DNA of 64,000 nucleotides from Micromonospora chokoriensis (lineage in GTDB: Bacteria; Actinomycetota; Actinomycetes; Mycobacteriales; Micromonosporaceae). The stretch is taken from NCBI RefSeq assembly GCF_000718555.1, contig NZ_JOAN01000031.1:1-64000 (forward strand). The letters are read 5' to 3'. A program made the position numbers and the translations under genes. Below the pieces are notes generated by a model. It worked only from the letters and a program-made list of their open reading frames with translations. It had not been told where the DNA came from and made no database searches. Positions 1-8,970 of this stretch are shown piece by piece; positions within the stretch are counted from its first letter, which is position 1, and every line of letters begins with the position of its first letter.

Positions 1-97
1 GGAAACGCCCGGTTACATTCCGAACCCGGAAGCTAAGCCCTCCAGCGCCGATGGTACTGCACTCGTGAGGGTGTGGGAGAGTAGGACGCCGCCGGAC
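1..97 (+). rRNA. rrf: 5S ribosomal RNA, 3' portion
   Basis: This is the 3' part of a 5S rRNA; the first ~20 nt lie before the window. The internal loop segment CCGAACCCGGAAGCTAAGCC and the 3' strand GGGAGAGTAGGACGCCGCCGG are typical of actinobacterial 5S. It presumably closes an rrn operon that runs in from the left. The 3' end is placed at about 97, just before the AAATTTT that leads into the terminator. Confidence 0.93.
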
Positions 98-104
98 AAA
101 TTTT

Positions 105-142
105 CAGAATAGGCCACCCCCACCCGGGGGTGGCCTATTCTG
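105..142 (+). terminator. rrn operon terminator
   Basis: A perfect 17-bp stem (105-121 with 126-142) closed by a 4-nt loop, starting 8 nt after the 5S rRNA. It is very GC-rich in its upper part and is the obvious factor-independent terminator of the rrn operon. No long U tract follows, as is common in high-GC actinomycetes. Confidence 0.9.
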
Positions 143-156
143 CGTTCCCGTTTGTT

Positions 157-206
157 CCTGGTTGTAGTGGCCTCACCTGCGGGCTGACACCACCACTACA
201 ACCAGG
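157..206. repeat. Intergenic inverted repeat, 14-bp arms
   Basis: CCTGGTTGTAGTGG (157-170) is perfectly inverted at 193-206, with a 22-nt loop. It lies between the rrn terminator and a second palindrome. It could be a REP/MITE-like element or a second terminator; there is no T tract. Confidence 0.75.
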
Positions 207-291
207 ATGTTGCGTGATCTCGCCGGCAGGCGGTCCGGACGGGCCGCTTCGGCGGCGCGGGCGAGCTGAGCCGGGGCCGGATATTCCGTTG

Positions 292-337
292 AGCGTGATG
301 TCTGTGAGTCATCGTGATGACTCACAGACATCACGCT
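292..337. repeat. Perfect 22-bp palindrome with 2-nt loop
   Basis: Positions 292-313 are the exact reverse complement of 316-337, separated only by GT. The arm core is GTGATGTCTGTGAGTCATC. Such a near-perfect long hairpin is unusual for a terminator, is less GC-rich than the surroundings, and has no T tract. It looks like a mobile extragenic palindrome or a protein-binding cruciform; function unknown. Confidence 0.85.
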
Positions 338-449
338 GATCCCTGCAATAGAGGGCAGGCCGAGACACGCCTTCGGTTGAGACTGCCCCGCCGACGAGGT
401 GAAAGAGCCGGGCGTTCCGGCCAGGCGGTCCGGGCTAGGCGGTGCGCGA

Positions 450-1136
450 TCAGTTTCGGGTCTGCATGCCGTCGCGGAGGTTACGCAGCAGACCGCCGGC
501 GTCGTCCGGCGAGCGACCCGGGAACATCGCCATGACCACGCTGCCGTGGTCGGCCCAGCCGCACACCGCGAAGTCACCGCCCTCACCGCTCGTGCTGCCA
601 CACTTCAGCACCCCGCCGAGGTCACCCGGGGACGCTTCGCGCAGACCGTTCACCGCGCCGGTCTCGTCCGACATCAGGCGGAAGAGGCTGTCCAGGTCGC
701 GTTCCGGCTGCCAGAGCAGGGTGGTGCCGCCGAAGATGAGGACGGAGCGCTTGTCGTCGGCCGGGTCGCGGTAGACCGTGCCGAAGCTGCGGTCCAGCTC
801 GATGTTCGCGGCCAGGCCGCTGCGCAGGTAGTCGGCTGTGCTCTTCGCCCGTTCGCTGTCGTCCCGGGTCAGACCCGCCACCTGATCGGGCGAGGTCAGC
901 TGGGTGTCCTTCTGCTGTGCCACCTGCCACCCGCCGACACCGAGCACCCCGGCACCGGCGAGGCCGACCACCAGCGCGACCGTCCAACCGATCTTGCGAC
1001 GGCGGGACCAGCCGCCGGACCGCTCGTCGGGGTCGCCTCCGGAGTCCCGGGTGCTCAGCTGGATCGGCTCTTCGGTCAGCTCCACCGGCTCGCGACCGCC
1101 GTCGAGCGACCGCTCGGTGAGATGTGCGTCGGACAT
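450..1136 (-). CDS. Single-pass membrane protein of unknown function (paralogue of 16275-17474)
   Basis: 228 aa. The cytoplasmic N-terminus (about 1-48, ending in the basic GGWSRRRK) is followed by one membrane segment (about 50-70, WTVALVVGLAGAGVLGVGGW) and an extracytoplasmic domain. The outer domain contains two Cys (in LKCGSTSG and AVCGWADHGSV) that could form a disulfide. The ending pattern, CGWADHGSVVMAMFPG then LLRNLRDG, recurs in the protein at 16275-17474, so the two are paralogues. It is divergent from valS, 69 bp apart. The ATG at 1136 is chosen because a TANNNT box sits 7 nt upstream (leaderless). An open frame runs on across the valS complement, but that is an antisense artefact. 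I do not recognise a named family. Confidence 0.85.
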   Translation of the reverse strand: MSDAHLTERSLDGGREPVELTEEPIQLSTRDSGGDPDERSGGWSRRRKIGWTVALVVGLAGAGVLGVGGWQVAQQKDTQLTSPDQVAGLTRDDSERAKSTADYLRSGLAANIELDRSFGTVYRDPADDKRSVLIFGGTTLLWQPERDLDSLFRLMSDETGAVNGLREASPGDLGGVLKCGSTSGEGGDFAVCGWADHGSVVMAMFPGRSPDDAGGLLRNLRDGMQTRN

Positions 1137-1143
1137 AGCCGAC

Positions 1144-1149
1144 ACCGTA
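1144..1149 (-). promoter_or_regulatory. -10 box TACGGT, leaderless start of the 450-1136 gene
   Basis: TACGGT on the minus strand ends 7 nt before the ATG at 1136, with no Shine-Dalgarno between them. This spacing puts the transcription start at or next to the start codon. Confidence 0.6.
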
Positions 1150-1193
1150 CGCGAACGGCAGGTGGCGCACGTCAGGTCTGCGGAAGCCCTCCG

Positions 1194-1199
1194 TAGACT
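1194..1199 (+). promoter_or_regulatory. -10 box TAGACT, leaderless start of valS
   Basis: TAGACT ends 6 nt before the GTG at 1206, with no Shine-Dalgarno between. valS is therefore probably translated from a leaderless mRNA. No obvious -35 is seen. No T-box is present upstream, unlike ileS. Confidence 0.6.
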
Positions 1200-1205
1200 T
1201 GTCCG

Positions 1206-3824
1206 GTGACCGAGAGACTGGATGCCCAACGCCCCGACGCCCCGACCCTTGCCGGCCAGTACCAGCCCGGTGAGGTAGAGCAGCGACGGTACGAGCAGTG
1301 GGTAGCCGCTGGGCACTTCCGGGCCTCCGCGGACAGCGACAAGCCCCCGTTCACCATCGTCATCCCGCCGCCGAACGTCACCGGCTCGCTGCACATGGGC
1401 CACGCGTTCGAGCACACGCTGATGGACGCCCTGACCCGGCGTAAGCGGATGCAGGGTTTCGAGGCGCTGTGGCTGCCTGGCATGGACCACGCCGGCATCG
1501 CCACCCAGAACCTGGTCGAGCGTCAGCTCGCCGCCGAGGGTCTTTCCCGGCACGATCTCGGCCGGGAGAAGTTCGTCGAGCGGGTCTGGCAGTGGAAGGC
1601 CGAGTCCGGTGGCGCCATCCTGGGCCAGATGCGCCGCCTCGGCGACTCCGTCGACTGGGACCGTGAGCGCTTCACCATGGACGAGGGGCTGACCCGGGCC
1701 GTCCAGACGATCTTCAAGAAGCTGTTCGACGACGGCCTCATCTACCGGGCCAACCGGATCATCAACTGGTGTCCGCGCTGCCTCACGGCGCTCTCCGACA
1801 TCGAGGTCGAGCACACCGACGACGACGGTGAGTTGATCTCGATCCGCTACAGCGACGAGGTCGTGGTGGCCACCACCCGAGCCGAGACGATGCTCGGCGA
1901 CACCGCTGTGGCGGTGCACCCGGACGACGAGCGTTACCAGCACCTGATCGGCACCGAGGTCGAGCTGCCGTTGACTGGCCGCCGGATCCCGATCGTCGCC
2001 GACGCGCACGTCGACCCGTCCTTCGGCACCGGCATGGTCAAGGTGACGCCCGCCCACGACCCGAATGACTTCGAGATCGGCCAGCGGCACGACCTGCCGG
2101 CGCTGACCGTGATGGACGAACGCGGTGTGATCACCGTGCCCGGCCCGTTCGAGGGGTTGGACCGGTTCGAGGCCCGGCCCGCGATCGTGGCCGCGCTGCG
2201 GGAGCAGGGCCGGATCGTCGCCGAGAAGCGCCCGTACGTGCACGCGGTCGGGCACTGCTCGCGCTGCAAGACCACCGTCGAGCCGCGGCTGTCGCTGCAG
2301 TGGTTCGTCAACACCGCACCGCTGGCCCAGGCCGCCGGGGACGCGGTTCGCGACGGTCGGGTCCGCATCGAGCCGGCCGAGTTGTCGAAGCGCTACTTCG
2401 CGTGGGTCGACAACATGCACGACTGGTGCATCTCCCGCCAGCTGTGGTGGGGGCACCGCATCCCGGTCTGGTACGGCCCGGCGGGTGAGATCGTCTGCGT
2501 CGGCCCCGACGAGGCGCCGCCGACCGGCGAGGGCTGGCACCAGGACGAGGACGTCCTGGACACCTGGTTCTCCAGCGGTCTGTGGCCGTTCTCCACCCTC
2601 GGCTGGCCCGAGCAGACCCCGGACCTGGCGAAGTTCTACCCGACCAGCGTCCTGGTCACCGGGTACGACATCCTGTTCTTCTGGGTCGCCCGGATGATGA
2701 TGTTCGGCCTCTACGCGATGGACGGCCGGCCGCCCTTCGACGTGGTCGCGTTGCACGGCATGGTGCGCGACCAGTTCGGCAAGAAGATGTCGAAGTCGTT
2801 CGGCAACGTGGTCGACCCGCTGGACTGGATCGACCGCTACGGCGCCGACGCCACCCGGTTCACCCTGGCGCGGGGCGCGAACCCCGGCCAGGACGTCCCG
2901 GTCAGCGAGGAGTGGTGCCAGGGCTCGCGTAACTTCTGCAACAAGCTCTGGAACGCCACCCGGTTCGCCCTGATGAACGGCGCGCACACCACGGGCGACC
3001 TGCCGCCCACCGAGCAGCTCTCCACCGTCGACAGGTGGATCCTGTCCCGGCTGGCGCACGTCACCGCCGAGGTCGACGAGCAGTTCGAGGCGTACGAGTT
3101 CGCCAAGGTGTGTGACCTGCTGTACCACTTCGCCTGGGACGACGTCTGCGACTGGTACGTCGAGCTGAACAAGCCGGTGCTCGCCGAGGGCGGTGAGCCT
3201 GCGGAGGTCAGCCGTCGGGTGCTCGGGCATGTGCTCGATCAGCTGCTGCGGCTGCTGCACCCGGTCATTCCGTTCGTCACCGAGGAGCTGTGGGTGGCGC
3301 TGACCGGCGGCGAGACGGTGCAGGGCGCTGCCTGGCCGGTTGCTGACCGGTCGCTTATCGACGACGCCGCCGAGGCCGAGCTGGTCGGTGTGCAGCGGGT
3401 GGTCACCGAGATCCGCCGGTTCCGTTCCGACCAGGGGCTGCGCCCGACGCAGCGGGTGGCGGCCCGCCTGGACGGGCTGTCCGGGGCGGGAATCGCCGCC
3501 CACGAGCCGCTGATCCGTTCGCTGGTCCGGCTGGACCCGGCCGGGGACGACTTCCAGGCCAGCGCCACGCTGGCCATGCCCGGCGCGGTCGGTGTCGCGT
3601 TGGACACCCGGGGGTCGATCGACCTGGCCGCCGAACGGGCCCGGCTCACGAAGGACCGTGCCGCCGCCGAGAAGGAGGTCGCGCAGGCCCGGGCGAAGCT
3701 CGACAACCCTGCCTTCATCGGCAAGGCCCCCGAGCCGGTGGTCGCGAAGATCCGCGACCGGCTCGCCACCGCCGAGGCCGACCTGGTCCGGATCGACGCT
3801 GCTCTGGAGACACTGTCCTCGTGA
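1206..3824 (+). CDS. valS: Valyl-tRNA synthetase
   Basis: 872 aa, class Ia aminoacyl-tRNA synthetase that charges tRNA-Val in the cytosol. The ATP-binding HIGH motif is HMGH at 63-66 (in [12 protein letters not shown]) and KMSKS is at 527-531. Editing domain, anticodon-binding domain and the C-terminal tRNA-arm coiled coil (from about residue 800, [15 protein letters not shown]) are all present, so the enzyme is full length. It starts at a GTG with a -10 box 6 nt upstream. Its stop overlaps the folC start by 4 bp (GTGA), so valS, folC and the DUF4233 gene form one operon. Confidence 0.98.
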   Translation: MTERLDAQRPDAPTLAGQYQPGEVEQRRYEQWVAAGHFRASADSDKPPFTIVIPPPNVTGSLHMGHAFEHTLMDALTRRKRMQGFEALWLPGMDHAGIATQNLVERQLAAEGLSRHDLGREKFVERVWQWKAESGGAILGQMRRLGDSVDWDRERFTMDEGLTRAVQTIFKKLFDDGLIYRANRIINWCPRCLTALSDIEVEHTDDDGELISIRYSDEVVVATTRAETMLGDTAVAVHPDDERYQHLIGTEVELPLTGRRIPIVADAHVDPSFGTGMVKVTPAHDPNDFEIGQRHDLPALTVMDERGVITVPGPFEGLDRFEARPAIVAALREQGRIVAEKRPYVHAVGHCSRCKTTVEPRLSLQWFVNTAPLAQAAGDAVRDGRVRIEPAELSKRYFAWVDNMHDWCISRQLWWGHRIPVWYGPAGEIVCVGPDEAPPTGEGWHQDEDVLDTWFSSGLWPFSTLGWPEQTPDLAKFYPTSVLVTGYDILFFWVARMMMFGLYAMDGRPPFDVVALHGMVRDQFGKKMSKSFGNVVDPLDWIDRYGADATRFTLARGANPGQDVPVSEEWCQGSRNFCNKLWNATRFALMNGAHTTGDLPPTEQLSTVDRWILSRLAHVTAEVDEQFEAYEFAKVCDLLYHFAWDDVCDWYVELNKPVLAEGGEPAEVSRRVLGHVLDQLLRLLHPVIPFVTEELWVALTGGETVQGAAWPVADRSLIDDAAEAELVGVQRVVTEIRRFRSDQGLRPTQRVAARLDGLSGAGIAAHEPLIRSLVRLDPAGDDFQASATLAMPGAVGVALDTRGSIDLAAERARLTKDRAAAEKEVAQARAKLDNPAFIGKAPEPVVAKIRDRLATAEADLVRIDAALETLSS

Positions 3825-5155
3825 CCGACCGTACCGAATTCGCCGCCGTCGAGGCGGAGCTGAACGCCCGTGGTTTCACCCGCATGGTCTTCGAGCTGGA
3901 CCGGATCGAGTCCCTACTCGACCTGCTCGGCAGCCCGCAGCGGGCGTACCCCTCGATCCATCTGACCGGTACCAACGGCAAGACGTCCACCGCGCGGATG
4001 ATCGACTCGCTGTTGCGGGCGCACGGGCTGCACACCGGGCGCTACACCAGCCCGCACCTGGAGAGCGTCCGGGAGCGGATCAGCCTGGACGGGGAGCCGG
4101 TCAGCGAGGAGCGGTTCACTTCGGTGTACCGGGAGATCGCACCGCTGGCCGAGTTGGTCGACGCGCGGTCGGACGAGCCGCTGACGTACTTCGACATGAC
4201 CACCGCGCTGGCGTTCGCCACGTTCGCCGACGCGCCGGTCGACATCGCGGTGGTCGAGGTCGGCCTCGGCGGTGCCGAGGACGCCACTAACGTCATCCAG
4301 GCCGGGGTCTGTGTGATCACCCCGATCGGGCTGGACCACACCGAGTGGCTCGGCGACACGCTGCAGGACATCGCGTTGGCCAAGGCCGGCATCATCCACC
4401 CGGGCGCCACCGTGATCGCCGCGGCGCAGGAGGAGGAGGCCGCAGGCCCTCTCCTCGAACGCTGCGCCGAGGTCGGGGCCACCCTCGCCCGGGAGGGCGC
4501 CGAGTTCGGCGTGCTGAGTCGGGCGGTCGCGGTCGGCGGTCAGGTGCTCAGCCTGCAGGGCCTGGGTGGCGTGTACGACGACGTGTTCATTCCGCTGCAC
4601 GGCGCCCACCAGGCGCAGAACGCCGCCGTGGCGCTCGCCGCCGTGGAGGCGTTCCTGGGTGCCGGGGCTCGACGTCAGCTCGACATCGAGGCGGTCCGGG
4701 AGGGCTTCGCGTCGGCCAGCTCCCCGGGTCGGCTGGAGCGGGTCCGCAACGCCCCGACTGTTCTGCTGGACGGGGCGCACAACCCGCACGGCATGAAGGC
4801 CACCGTCACCGCGCTCCAGGAGGAGTTCGCGTTCAGCAAGTTGGTGGCGGTGGTCGGTGTGCTGGCCGACAAGGACGCGGAGGCCCTGCTGGAGTTGCTG
4901 GAGCCGGTGGTCGACCATGTCGTGGTCACCCGCAACAGCTCGCCACGGGCGATGCCGACGGAGGAACTCGCCGCGCTGGCCGCCGAGATCTTCGGCGAGG
5001 AGCGGGTGGACTCGGCCGAGGAGATGCCGGACGCCATCGAGCTGGCGGTGGCGCTGGCCGAGGAGGACGTCCCCGGTGAGCTCAGCGGGGTCGGGGTGCT
5101 GGTCACCGGCTCAGTGGTGACGGTCGCCGACGCACGCCGGCTGTTGAAGCGATGA
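3821..5155 (+). CDS. folC: Dihydrofolate/folylpolyglutamate synthase
   Basis: 444 aa Mur-ligase-like enzyme that adds glutamate to folates (and probably to dihydropteroate) using ATP. The P-loop is [10 protein letters not shown] (about 50-59). The Mur central-domain motif [11 protein letters not shown] and the C-terminal [10 protein letters not shown] are present. The GTG start lies inside the valS stop (GTGA overlap), and its own stop overlaps the next ATG (ATGA), which indicates translational coupling. The valS-folC order is widespread in Gram-positives. Confidence 0.97.
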   Translation: MTDRTEFAAVEAELNARGFTRMVFELDRIESLLDLLGSPQRAYPSIHLTGTNGKTSTARMIDSLLRAHGLHTGRYTSPHLESVRERISLDGEPVSEERFTSVYREIAPLAELVDARSDEPLTYFDMTTALAFATFADAPVDIAVVEVGLGGAEDATNVIQAGVCVITPIGLDHTEWLGDTLQDIALAKAGIIHPGATVIAAAQEEEAAGPLLERCAEVGATLAREGAEFGVLSRAVAVGGQVLSLQGLGGVYDDVFIPLHGAHQAQNAAVALAAVEAFLGAGARRQLDIEAVREGFASASSPGRLERVRNAPTVLLDGAHNPHGMKATVTALQEEFAFSKLVAVVGVLADKDAEALLELLEPVVDHVVVTRNSSPRAMPTEELAALAAEIFGEERVDSAEEMPDAIELAVALAEEDVPGELSGVGVLVTGSVVTVADARRLLKR

Positions 5156-5586
5156 CCAGCCCGGAGCGGGATCCGCACGCCATCGAGGATCCGACCGGCT
5201 CGCCGGTCGAGCAGCCGGTGGGGGAGGAGCCCACGGACGGGCAGCCGCGGCGCTCCGGGTTGCGCAACCCGGAGCGGGCGGTACGCGGCCTCGGTGCTGG
5301 CACGCTCAGCCTGGAGGCGCTGGTGCTGCTGCTGGCGATCCAGCCGATCCGGGTGGTCGGCGGTGACCTCGGCGGCGTCGCGATCGGTGCCGTGGTGGCG
5401 CTGGCGGTGGCCGCCGTCGTGCTCGCCGGCATGATGCGCCGCCCCTGGGCCTGGAACGCTGGCACCGTGCTTCAGGGCCTGCTGTTGCTGGGTGGTCTGT
5501 TGCACTGGTCGCTGCTCGGGCTGGGCATCATCTTCGCCCTGGTCTGGGCGTACGCGTTGCACGTCCGCCGCGTCATCCTCGGCTGA
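5152..5586 (+). CDS. DUF4233 membrane protein
   Basis: 144 aa. A charged N-terminus of about 45 residues is followed by hydrophobic stretches at roughly 50-68, 73-92 and 100-135, giving three to four membrane segments. The start LRNPERAVRGLGAGTLSLEALVLLLAI and the position between folC and ndk match the actinobacterial DUF4233 family. No biochemical role is known. It overlaps folC by 4 bp and is its operon partner. Confidence 0.9.
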   Translation: MTSPERDPHAIEDPTGSPVEQPVGEEPTDGQPRRSGLRNPERAVRGLGAGTLSLEALVLLLAIQPIRVVGGDLGGVAIGAVVALAVAAVVLAGMMRRPWAWNAGTVLQGLLLLGGLLHWSLLGLGIIFALVWAYALHVRRVILG

Positions 5587-5608
5587 CGTCCGAGCCGGTC
5601 AGCGGCAG

Positions 5609-7042
5609 TCAGGCGTCAGCGCGTTCGCGCCACTGGGTGAGCGCTACACCGTGGCCGTCCGGGTCGCGGAAGGCCGCCGCCCACCCCTCCAGCTTGGTGC
5701 CCCGGTTGACCACCCGGGGCGCGTACGTGAAGCGGACGCCCGACTCGCGCAACCGCTCGTATGCGGCTTCGATGTCGTTCACCTCAAGGTTGACGTGTAC
5801 CAACCGGCGGCTGATGGGCGCCGCCCCGGTCACCTCGCGCAGGACGATCCGGGTCGCCCCGGAGGCGAGGACGGCGTTGTGCGCGCCCTGGTCGACCTCG
5901 CTGAAGCCGAGCATGTCGCGGTAGAAGCTGAGCGATCGGGGCAGGTCGGTGACGAGCAGGGTGAGGCCCACCCCGCTGATCGGCCCGGCCGGATCCGAGG
6001 CCGAGCCGGCGTCGAACCCGAAGATCGCCTGGTTCAGCTCCTCGTCGGTCACGGTCTCGTGTGCCGCCCCGGCCGAAGCGGGATCGTCAAGCGGAAGGTC
6101 GAGTGGGTCCAGCGGGTCGGCCGCGCCGCGGCCGGACCGCTGCGCGGGCGGTGGGTCGGCGCGCTGCGCGCTGAGCGGGTCGACGGAGTCGTCGGAGGGG
6201 ACAGTCTCCGGCAGGTCGAACCGATCGGCGGCGGGCTCGTCGAAGCGTTCCTCGGCGGGCGGACGCGGCGCCGGGGTGGCCCGGCGGGGCAGCCCACCGG
6301 CCTGCTGCTCGACGAGGACGCCCTCCAACACCACCGGGCCACCCGGGCTCTGGTGCATCACCACGGGCTCGCGCTCCTCCGGTATGACGCCCGGGTCGTC
6401 GCGCCGGAGGTCGTCGCGTACCGGGTCGGTGCGCAGCGGGTCGCCGAGCGGATCCCGGAACGGGTCACCGACCGGGTCGCGGAAGTCGTCCCGGAAGTCG
6501 TCGTCCGGCGCGCGGTCGGCCCACGGGGGAGCGTCCTGCTGGATCAGCAGCTCGTCCATCGCCTCCGCGTCGGCGAACTCCGGCGGAAGGTCGGCGACGG
6601 CGGCGGCGGTCTCGGCGTGGGTCAGCACCTCGTCCCAGAGGACCTTGACGTGCCGCTGGTCGTCCAACGCGACCCGGATCGGCAGGGTCTGGCCCAGCGA
6701 CGGCCACTTGGAGACCGGCACCCGCGGCTCGATGATCTTCTTGGATCGCGGCGGCAGACCGGGCGCGTCGATCACCAGCTGCAGTTCGCAGCGGCCGAAC
6801 GCGTACTGGGTGGGTGGTTCGGAGGCGCTGTGCACGTGCCCGACACCGACCACCCACGTGCGACCACCGCCGCGTACGGTCGCCAGCGCGATCGCCAGCA
6901 CCAGCAGGGCGACCCCGAGAGCCACGATGGCCCAACTGGTCATGCCCAGCCCGAACAGGACGACGAACGTGGCCACGGTGCCCAGCACCGTGCCGATCAG
7001 CTTGCGTACCGGCGCGATGGGTCGGTTCCCGCCATTCGACAC
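5609..7042 (-). CDS. Membrane protein fused to a C-terminal VOC (glyoxalase-like) domain
   Basis: 477 aa. Two membrane segments lie at about 12-50, followed by a small soluble domain (about 55-150, ending around LPIRVALDDQRHVKVLWDEV). Next is a long disordered linker (about 160-355) with Asp/Arg/Pro-rich imperfect repeats such as FRDPVGDPFRDPLGDPLRTDP. The C-terminal VOC domain (about 360-477) starts at GVGLTLLVTDLPRSLSFYRDMLGF and ends at FRDPDGHGVALTQW. The GTG start has a strong SD (GGGAGG, 6 nt spacing). The VOC domain may bind a metal or small ligand, but no substrate can be inferred. Convergent with the DUF4233 gene, divergent from ndk. The domain combination is unusual. Confidence 0.88.
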   Translation of the reverse strand: MSNGGNRPIAPVRKLIGTVLGTVATFVVLFGLGMTSWAIVALGVALLVLAIALATVRGGGRTWVVGVGHVHSASEPPTQYAFGRCELQLVIDAPGLPPRSKKIIEPRVPVSKWPSLGQTLPIRVALDDQRHVKVLWDEVLTHAETAAAVADLPPEFADAEAMDELLIQQDAPPWADRAPDDDFRDDFRDPVGDPFRDPLGDPLRTDPVRDDLRRDDPGVIPEEREPVVMHQSPGGPVVLEGVLVEQQAGGLPRRATPAPRPPAEERFDEPAADRFDLPETVPSDDSVDPLSAQRADPPPAQRSGRGAADPLDPLDLPLDDPASAGAAHETVTDEELNQAIFGFDAGSASDPAGPISGVGLTLLVTDLPRSLSFYRDMLGFSEVDQGAHNAVLASGATRIVLREVTGAAPISRRLVHVNLEVNDIEAAYERLRESGVRFTYAPRVVNRGTKLEGWAAAFRDPDGHGVALTQWRERADA

Positions 7043-7184
7043 AGTGGACCTCCCGAGGGTCAGGCCCAGGCTAGGCCGGATCGGCCACCGGGGGAAAGAC
7101 CGGCCGCCGCGCCGGCGCCGGGACCGGGTCGCTAGGCTGACCGTACCGATCCCAAGCGTTCAGCGCGTACAGGAGGAACCCAGC

Positions 7185-7610
7185 GTGTCCAGCAACAGCC
7201 CGGATGAGCGCAGCCTCGTTCTGATCAAGCCCGACGCGGTCCGCCGCGGCCTGGTCGGCGAGGTCCTCTCCCGCTTCGAGCGCAAGGGGCTGCGGATCGA
7301 CGCGATGGCGCACCGGACGATGGACGCCGCGCTCGCCGACGAGCACTACGCCGAGCACGTCGACAAGGCGTTCTACCCGCCGCTGAAGGACTTCATGACC
7401 AGCGGCCCGCTGGTCGCCCTGGTGCTCTCCGGCGACCAGGTCATCGACGTGGTCCGCGGGCTCGTCGGCGCGACCGACGGTCGCAAGGCCGCCGCCGGCA
7501 CCATTCGGGGCGACCTGTCGCTGTCCAACCGGGAGAACCTGGTGCACGCCTCCGACTCGACGGACAGCGCCAAGCGCGAGATCGCGCTCTGGTTCCCCGA
7601 GCTGGGCTGA
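7185..7610 (+). CDS. ndk: Nucleoside diphosphate kinase
   Basis: 141 aa, the usual length. It transfers the gamma phosphate between nucleoside di- and triphosphates through a phospho-histidine. K15 (LVLIKPDAVRRG) and the catalytic H121 (SNRENLVHASDS) are present. The GTG start is fixed by AGGAGG at 7171-7176, 8 nt upstream. The in-frame open frame extending far upstream is an antisense artefact of the neighbouring minus-strand gene. A TAGGCT at 7133-7138 is a plausible -10. Confidence 0.98.
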   Translation: MSSNSPDERSLVLIKPDAVRRGLVGEVLSRFERKGLRIDAMAHRTMDAALADEHYAEHVDKAFYPPLKDFMTSGPLVALVLSGDQVIDVVRGLVGATDGRKAAAGTIRGDLSLSNRENLVHASDSTDSAKREIALWFPELG

Positions 7611-7632
7611 CCCACATCGGCCGGGGTCAGCC
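7605..7632. terminator. Bidirectional terminator containing both stop codons
   Basis: GGCTGACCC (7605-7613) pairs with GGGTCAGCC (7624-7632), loop 10 nt. The stem contains the ndk stop (7608-7610) and the stop of the convergent sigma factor gene (7627-7629). It can terminate both genes. Confidence 0.65.
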
Positions 7633-8502
7633 GATCGCCGGCACCTTCGTCGGGTTGCCGACTACGTAGATCCCGGTGATCCGGCCGTCGGCCGCAGCGA
7701 TGGTCAGCGTGTACCGACTGCCGTCCGCGCGGGTGATCAGCACCGCAGGTTCGCCGTTGAGCTCGACCGGGTGCACTGTCATCCGGTGGCGCGGGCCGTA
7801 GATCCCGGCGTAGAACCGGGCGATCCGGTCCGCGCCGGTTACCGGGTTCAGGGCGGCCCGCACCCGACCGCCCCCGTCGTTCCAGGCGGTGGCGTCGGCG
7901 GCCACCAGGTCGGTGAGCGTCCTCAGGTCACCGTCGCGGGCGGCGGCGAGGAATGCGTTCAGCAGCCGCTCCCGCTCCGGGCGACTGGCGGTGAACCGAC
8001 GCTGCTCCTGCCGTACCCGCGTGGCTGCCCGGTGGTACAGCTGCCGGCAGTCGGCGGCGGACCGGCCCAGGATCTCGGCGATCTCCGCGTACGGCAGGTC
8101 GAAGGCCGTGTGCAGGACGTACACCGCCCGCTCCGGTGGGGTGAGTCGTTCCAGGACGTGCAGTAACGCGGTGGAGAGCGAGTCGCGTAGCTCCACCCGG
8201 TCCAACGGCCCGAACGGCGAGGGCACGGTCGGCACCGGCTCGGGCAGCCACGTCCCGACGTACGTCTCGCGGGCCGCCTGCCGAGCGCGCAGCCGGTCCA
8301 GGGCCAACCGGGTGACCACTCGGGACAGGTACCGGCGCGGCTCGTCGACCCGTGCGCGGTCCACCCCCAGCCAGCGCAGGTACGCCTCCTGGAGCACGTC
8401 CTCCGCGTCGTGCCGGCTGCCGAGCAGGCGGTACGCGAGCCCAAGCAGCATCGGCCGGTGCGCTTCGAGCGCACCGGCCGCCTCTGCTGCCTCGGTGGTC
8501 AC
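7627..8502 (-). CDS. ECF41-type sigma factor with SnoaL-like C-terminal domain
   Basis: 291 aa. Sigma2 region: about 12-75 (MLLGLAYRLLGSRHDAEDVLQEAYLRW, the core-binding helix). Sigma4 region: about 115-170 (RLTPPERAVYVLHTAFDLPYAEIAEILG). A C-terminal SnoaL/NTF2-like extension follows (about 180-291). This architecture is diagnostic of the ECF41 (SigJ-like) group, in which the extension replaces an anti-sigma factor and tunes activity. The GTG start overlaps the stop of the upstream carboxymuconolactone-decarboxylase gene (GTGA). That partner gene is the known genomic companion of ECF41. In-frame codons upstream lie inside the partner gene. Confidence 0.93.
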   Translation of the reverse strand: MTTEAAEAAGALEAHRPMLLGLAYRLLGSRHDAEDVLQEAYLRWLGVDRARVDEPRRYLSRVVTRLALDRLRARQAARETYVGTWLPEPVPTVPSPFGPLDRVELRDSLSTALLHVLERLTPPERAVYVLHTAFDLPYAEIAEILGRSAADCRQLYHRAATRVRQEQRRFTASRPERERLLNAFLAAARDGDLRTLTDLVAADATAWNDGGGRVRAALNPVTGADRIARFYAGIYGPRHRMTVHPVELNGEPAVLITRADGSRYTLTIAAADGRITGIYVVGNPTKVPAIG

Positions 8503-8939
8503 ACCTGGGCCGGGGGCTCCAGCCGCATCGTCACCCCGATCCGATTCCACACGTTGATTGTGGCGATCGCGAGGACGAGGTCGGCCAGTTCCTTCTCTGA
8601 CCAGACCTTCGCGGCGTCGTCCCACACGTCGTCCGGCACCCCGTGCTCACCGAGCCGGGTGACCGCGTCGGTGAGGGCCAGCGCGGTCCGCTCCCGCTCG
8701 TCGAAGAAGGGCGCCTCCCGCCAGGTGGCGACCGCGAACAGTCGCCGGCTCGACTCACCGTCGGCGAGCGCGTCGCGGCTGTGCAGGTCCACGCAGTACG
8801 CGCACCCGTTGATCATCGACGCCCGCAGCTTCACCAGCTCCAGCACGGTGTGGTCGACGTTCGTCTGAACGTACTTCTCCAACCCCATGACGGCCTTGTA
8901 CGCCTGTGGTGCGACCTCGGCCGGGTTCATCCGTTGCAC
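8499..8939 (-). CDS. Carboxymuconolactone decarboxylase/AhpD-family protein, ECF41 partner
   Basis: 146 aa, all-alpha AhpD/CMD fold. The redox motif NGCAYCVDLHS (CxxC followed by His) is intact, which suggests alkylhydroperoxidase-like thiol chemistry rather than ring decarboxylation. The GTG start is chosen over the ATG nine bases downstream because AGGAGG lies 5 nt upstream of it (8945-8950). It is the first gene of a two-gene operon with the ECF41 sigma factor, with a matching ECF41-type promoter just upstream (8971-8998). The substrate is unknown. Confidence 0.93.
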   Translation of the reverse strand: MQRMNPAEVAPQAYKAVMGLEKYVQTNVDHTVLELVKLRASMINGCAYCVDLHSRDALADGESSRRLFAVATWREAPFFDERERTALALTDAVTRLGEHGVPDDVWDDAAKVWSEKELADLVLAIATINVWNRIGVTMRLEPPAQV

Positions 8940-8970
8940 GACTACCTCCTGATCGGTCCGACACCGTCAC

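Larger units (their letters stand above)
143..449. other. Intergenic region after the rrn operon
   Basis: About 300 bp between the rrn terminator and the convergent gene ending at 450. I see no convincing coding frame. It holds two separate inverted repeats (157-206 and 292-337), annotated individually; the rest shows nothing recognisable. Confidence 0.6.

Noticed and set aside
450..3503. A 1000-codon open frame on the minus strand opposite valS
   Set aside because: Only its last 228 codons (from 1136) make a plausible protein. The rest is antisense to the synthetase gene, an effect of high GC at third positions.
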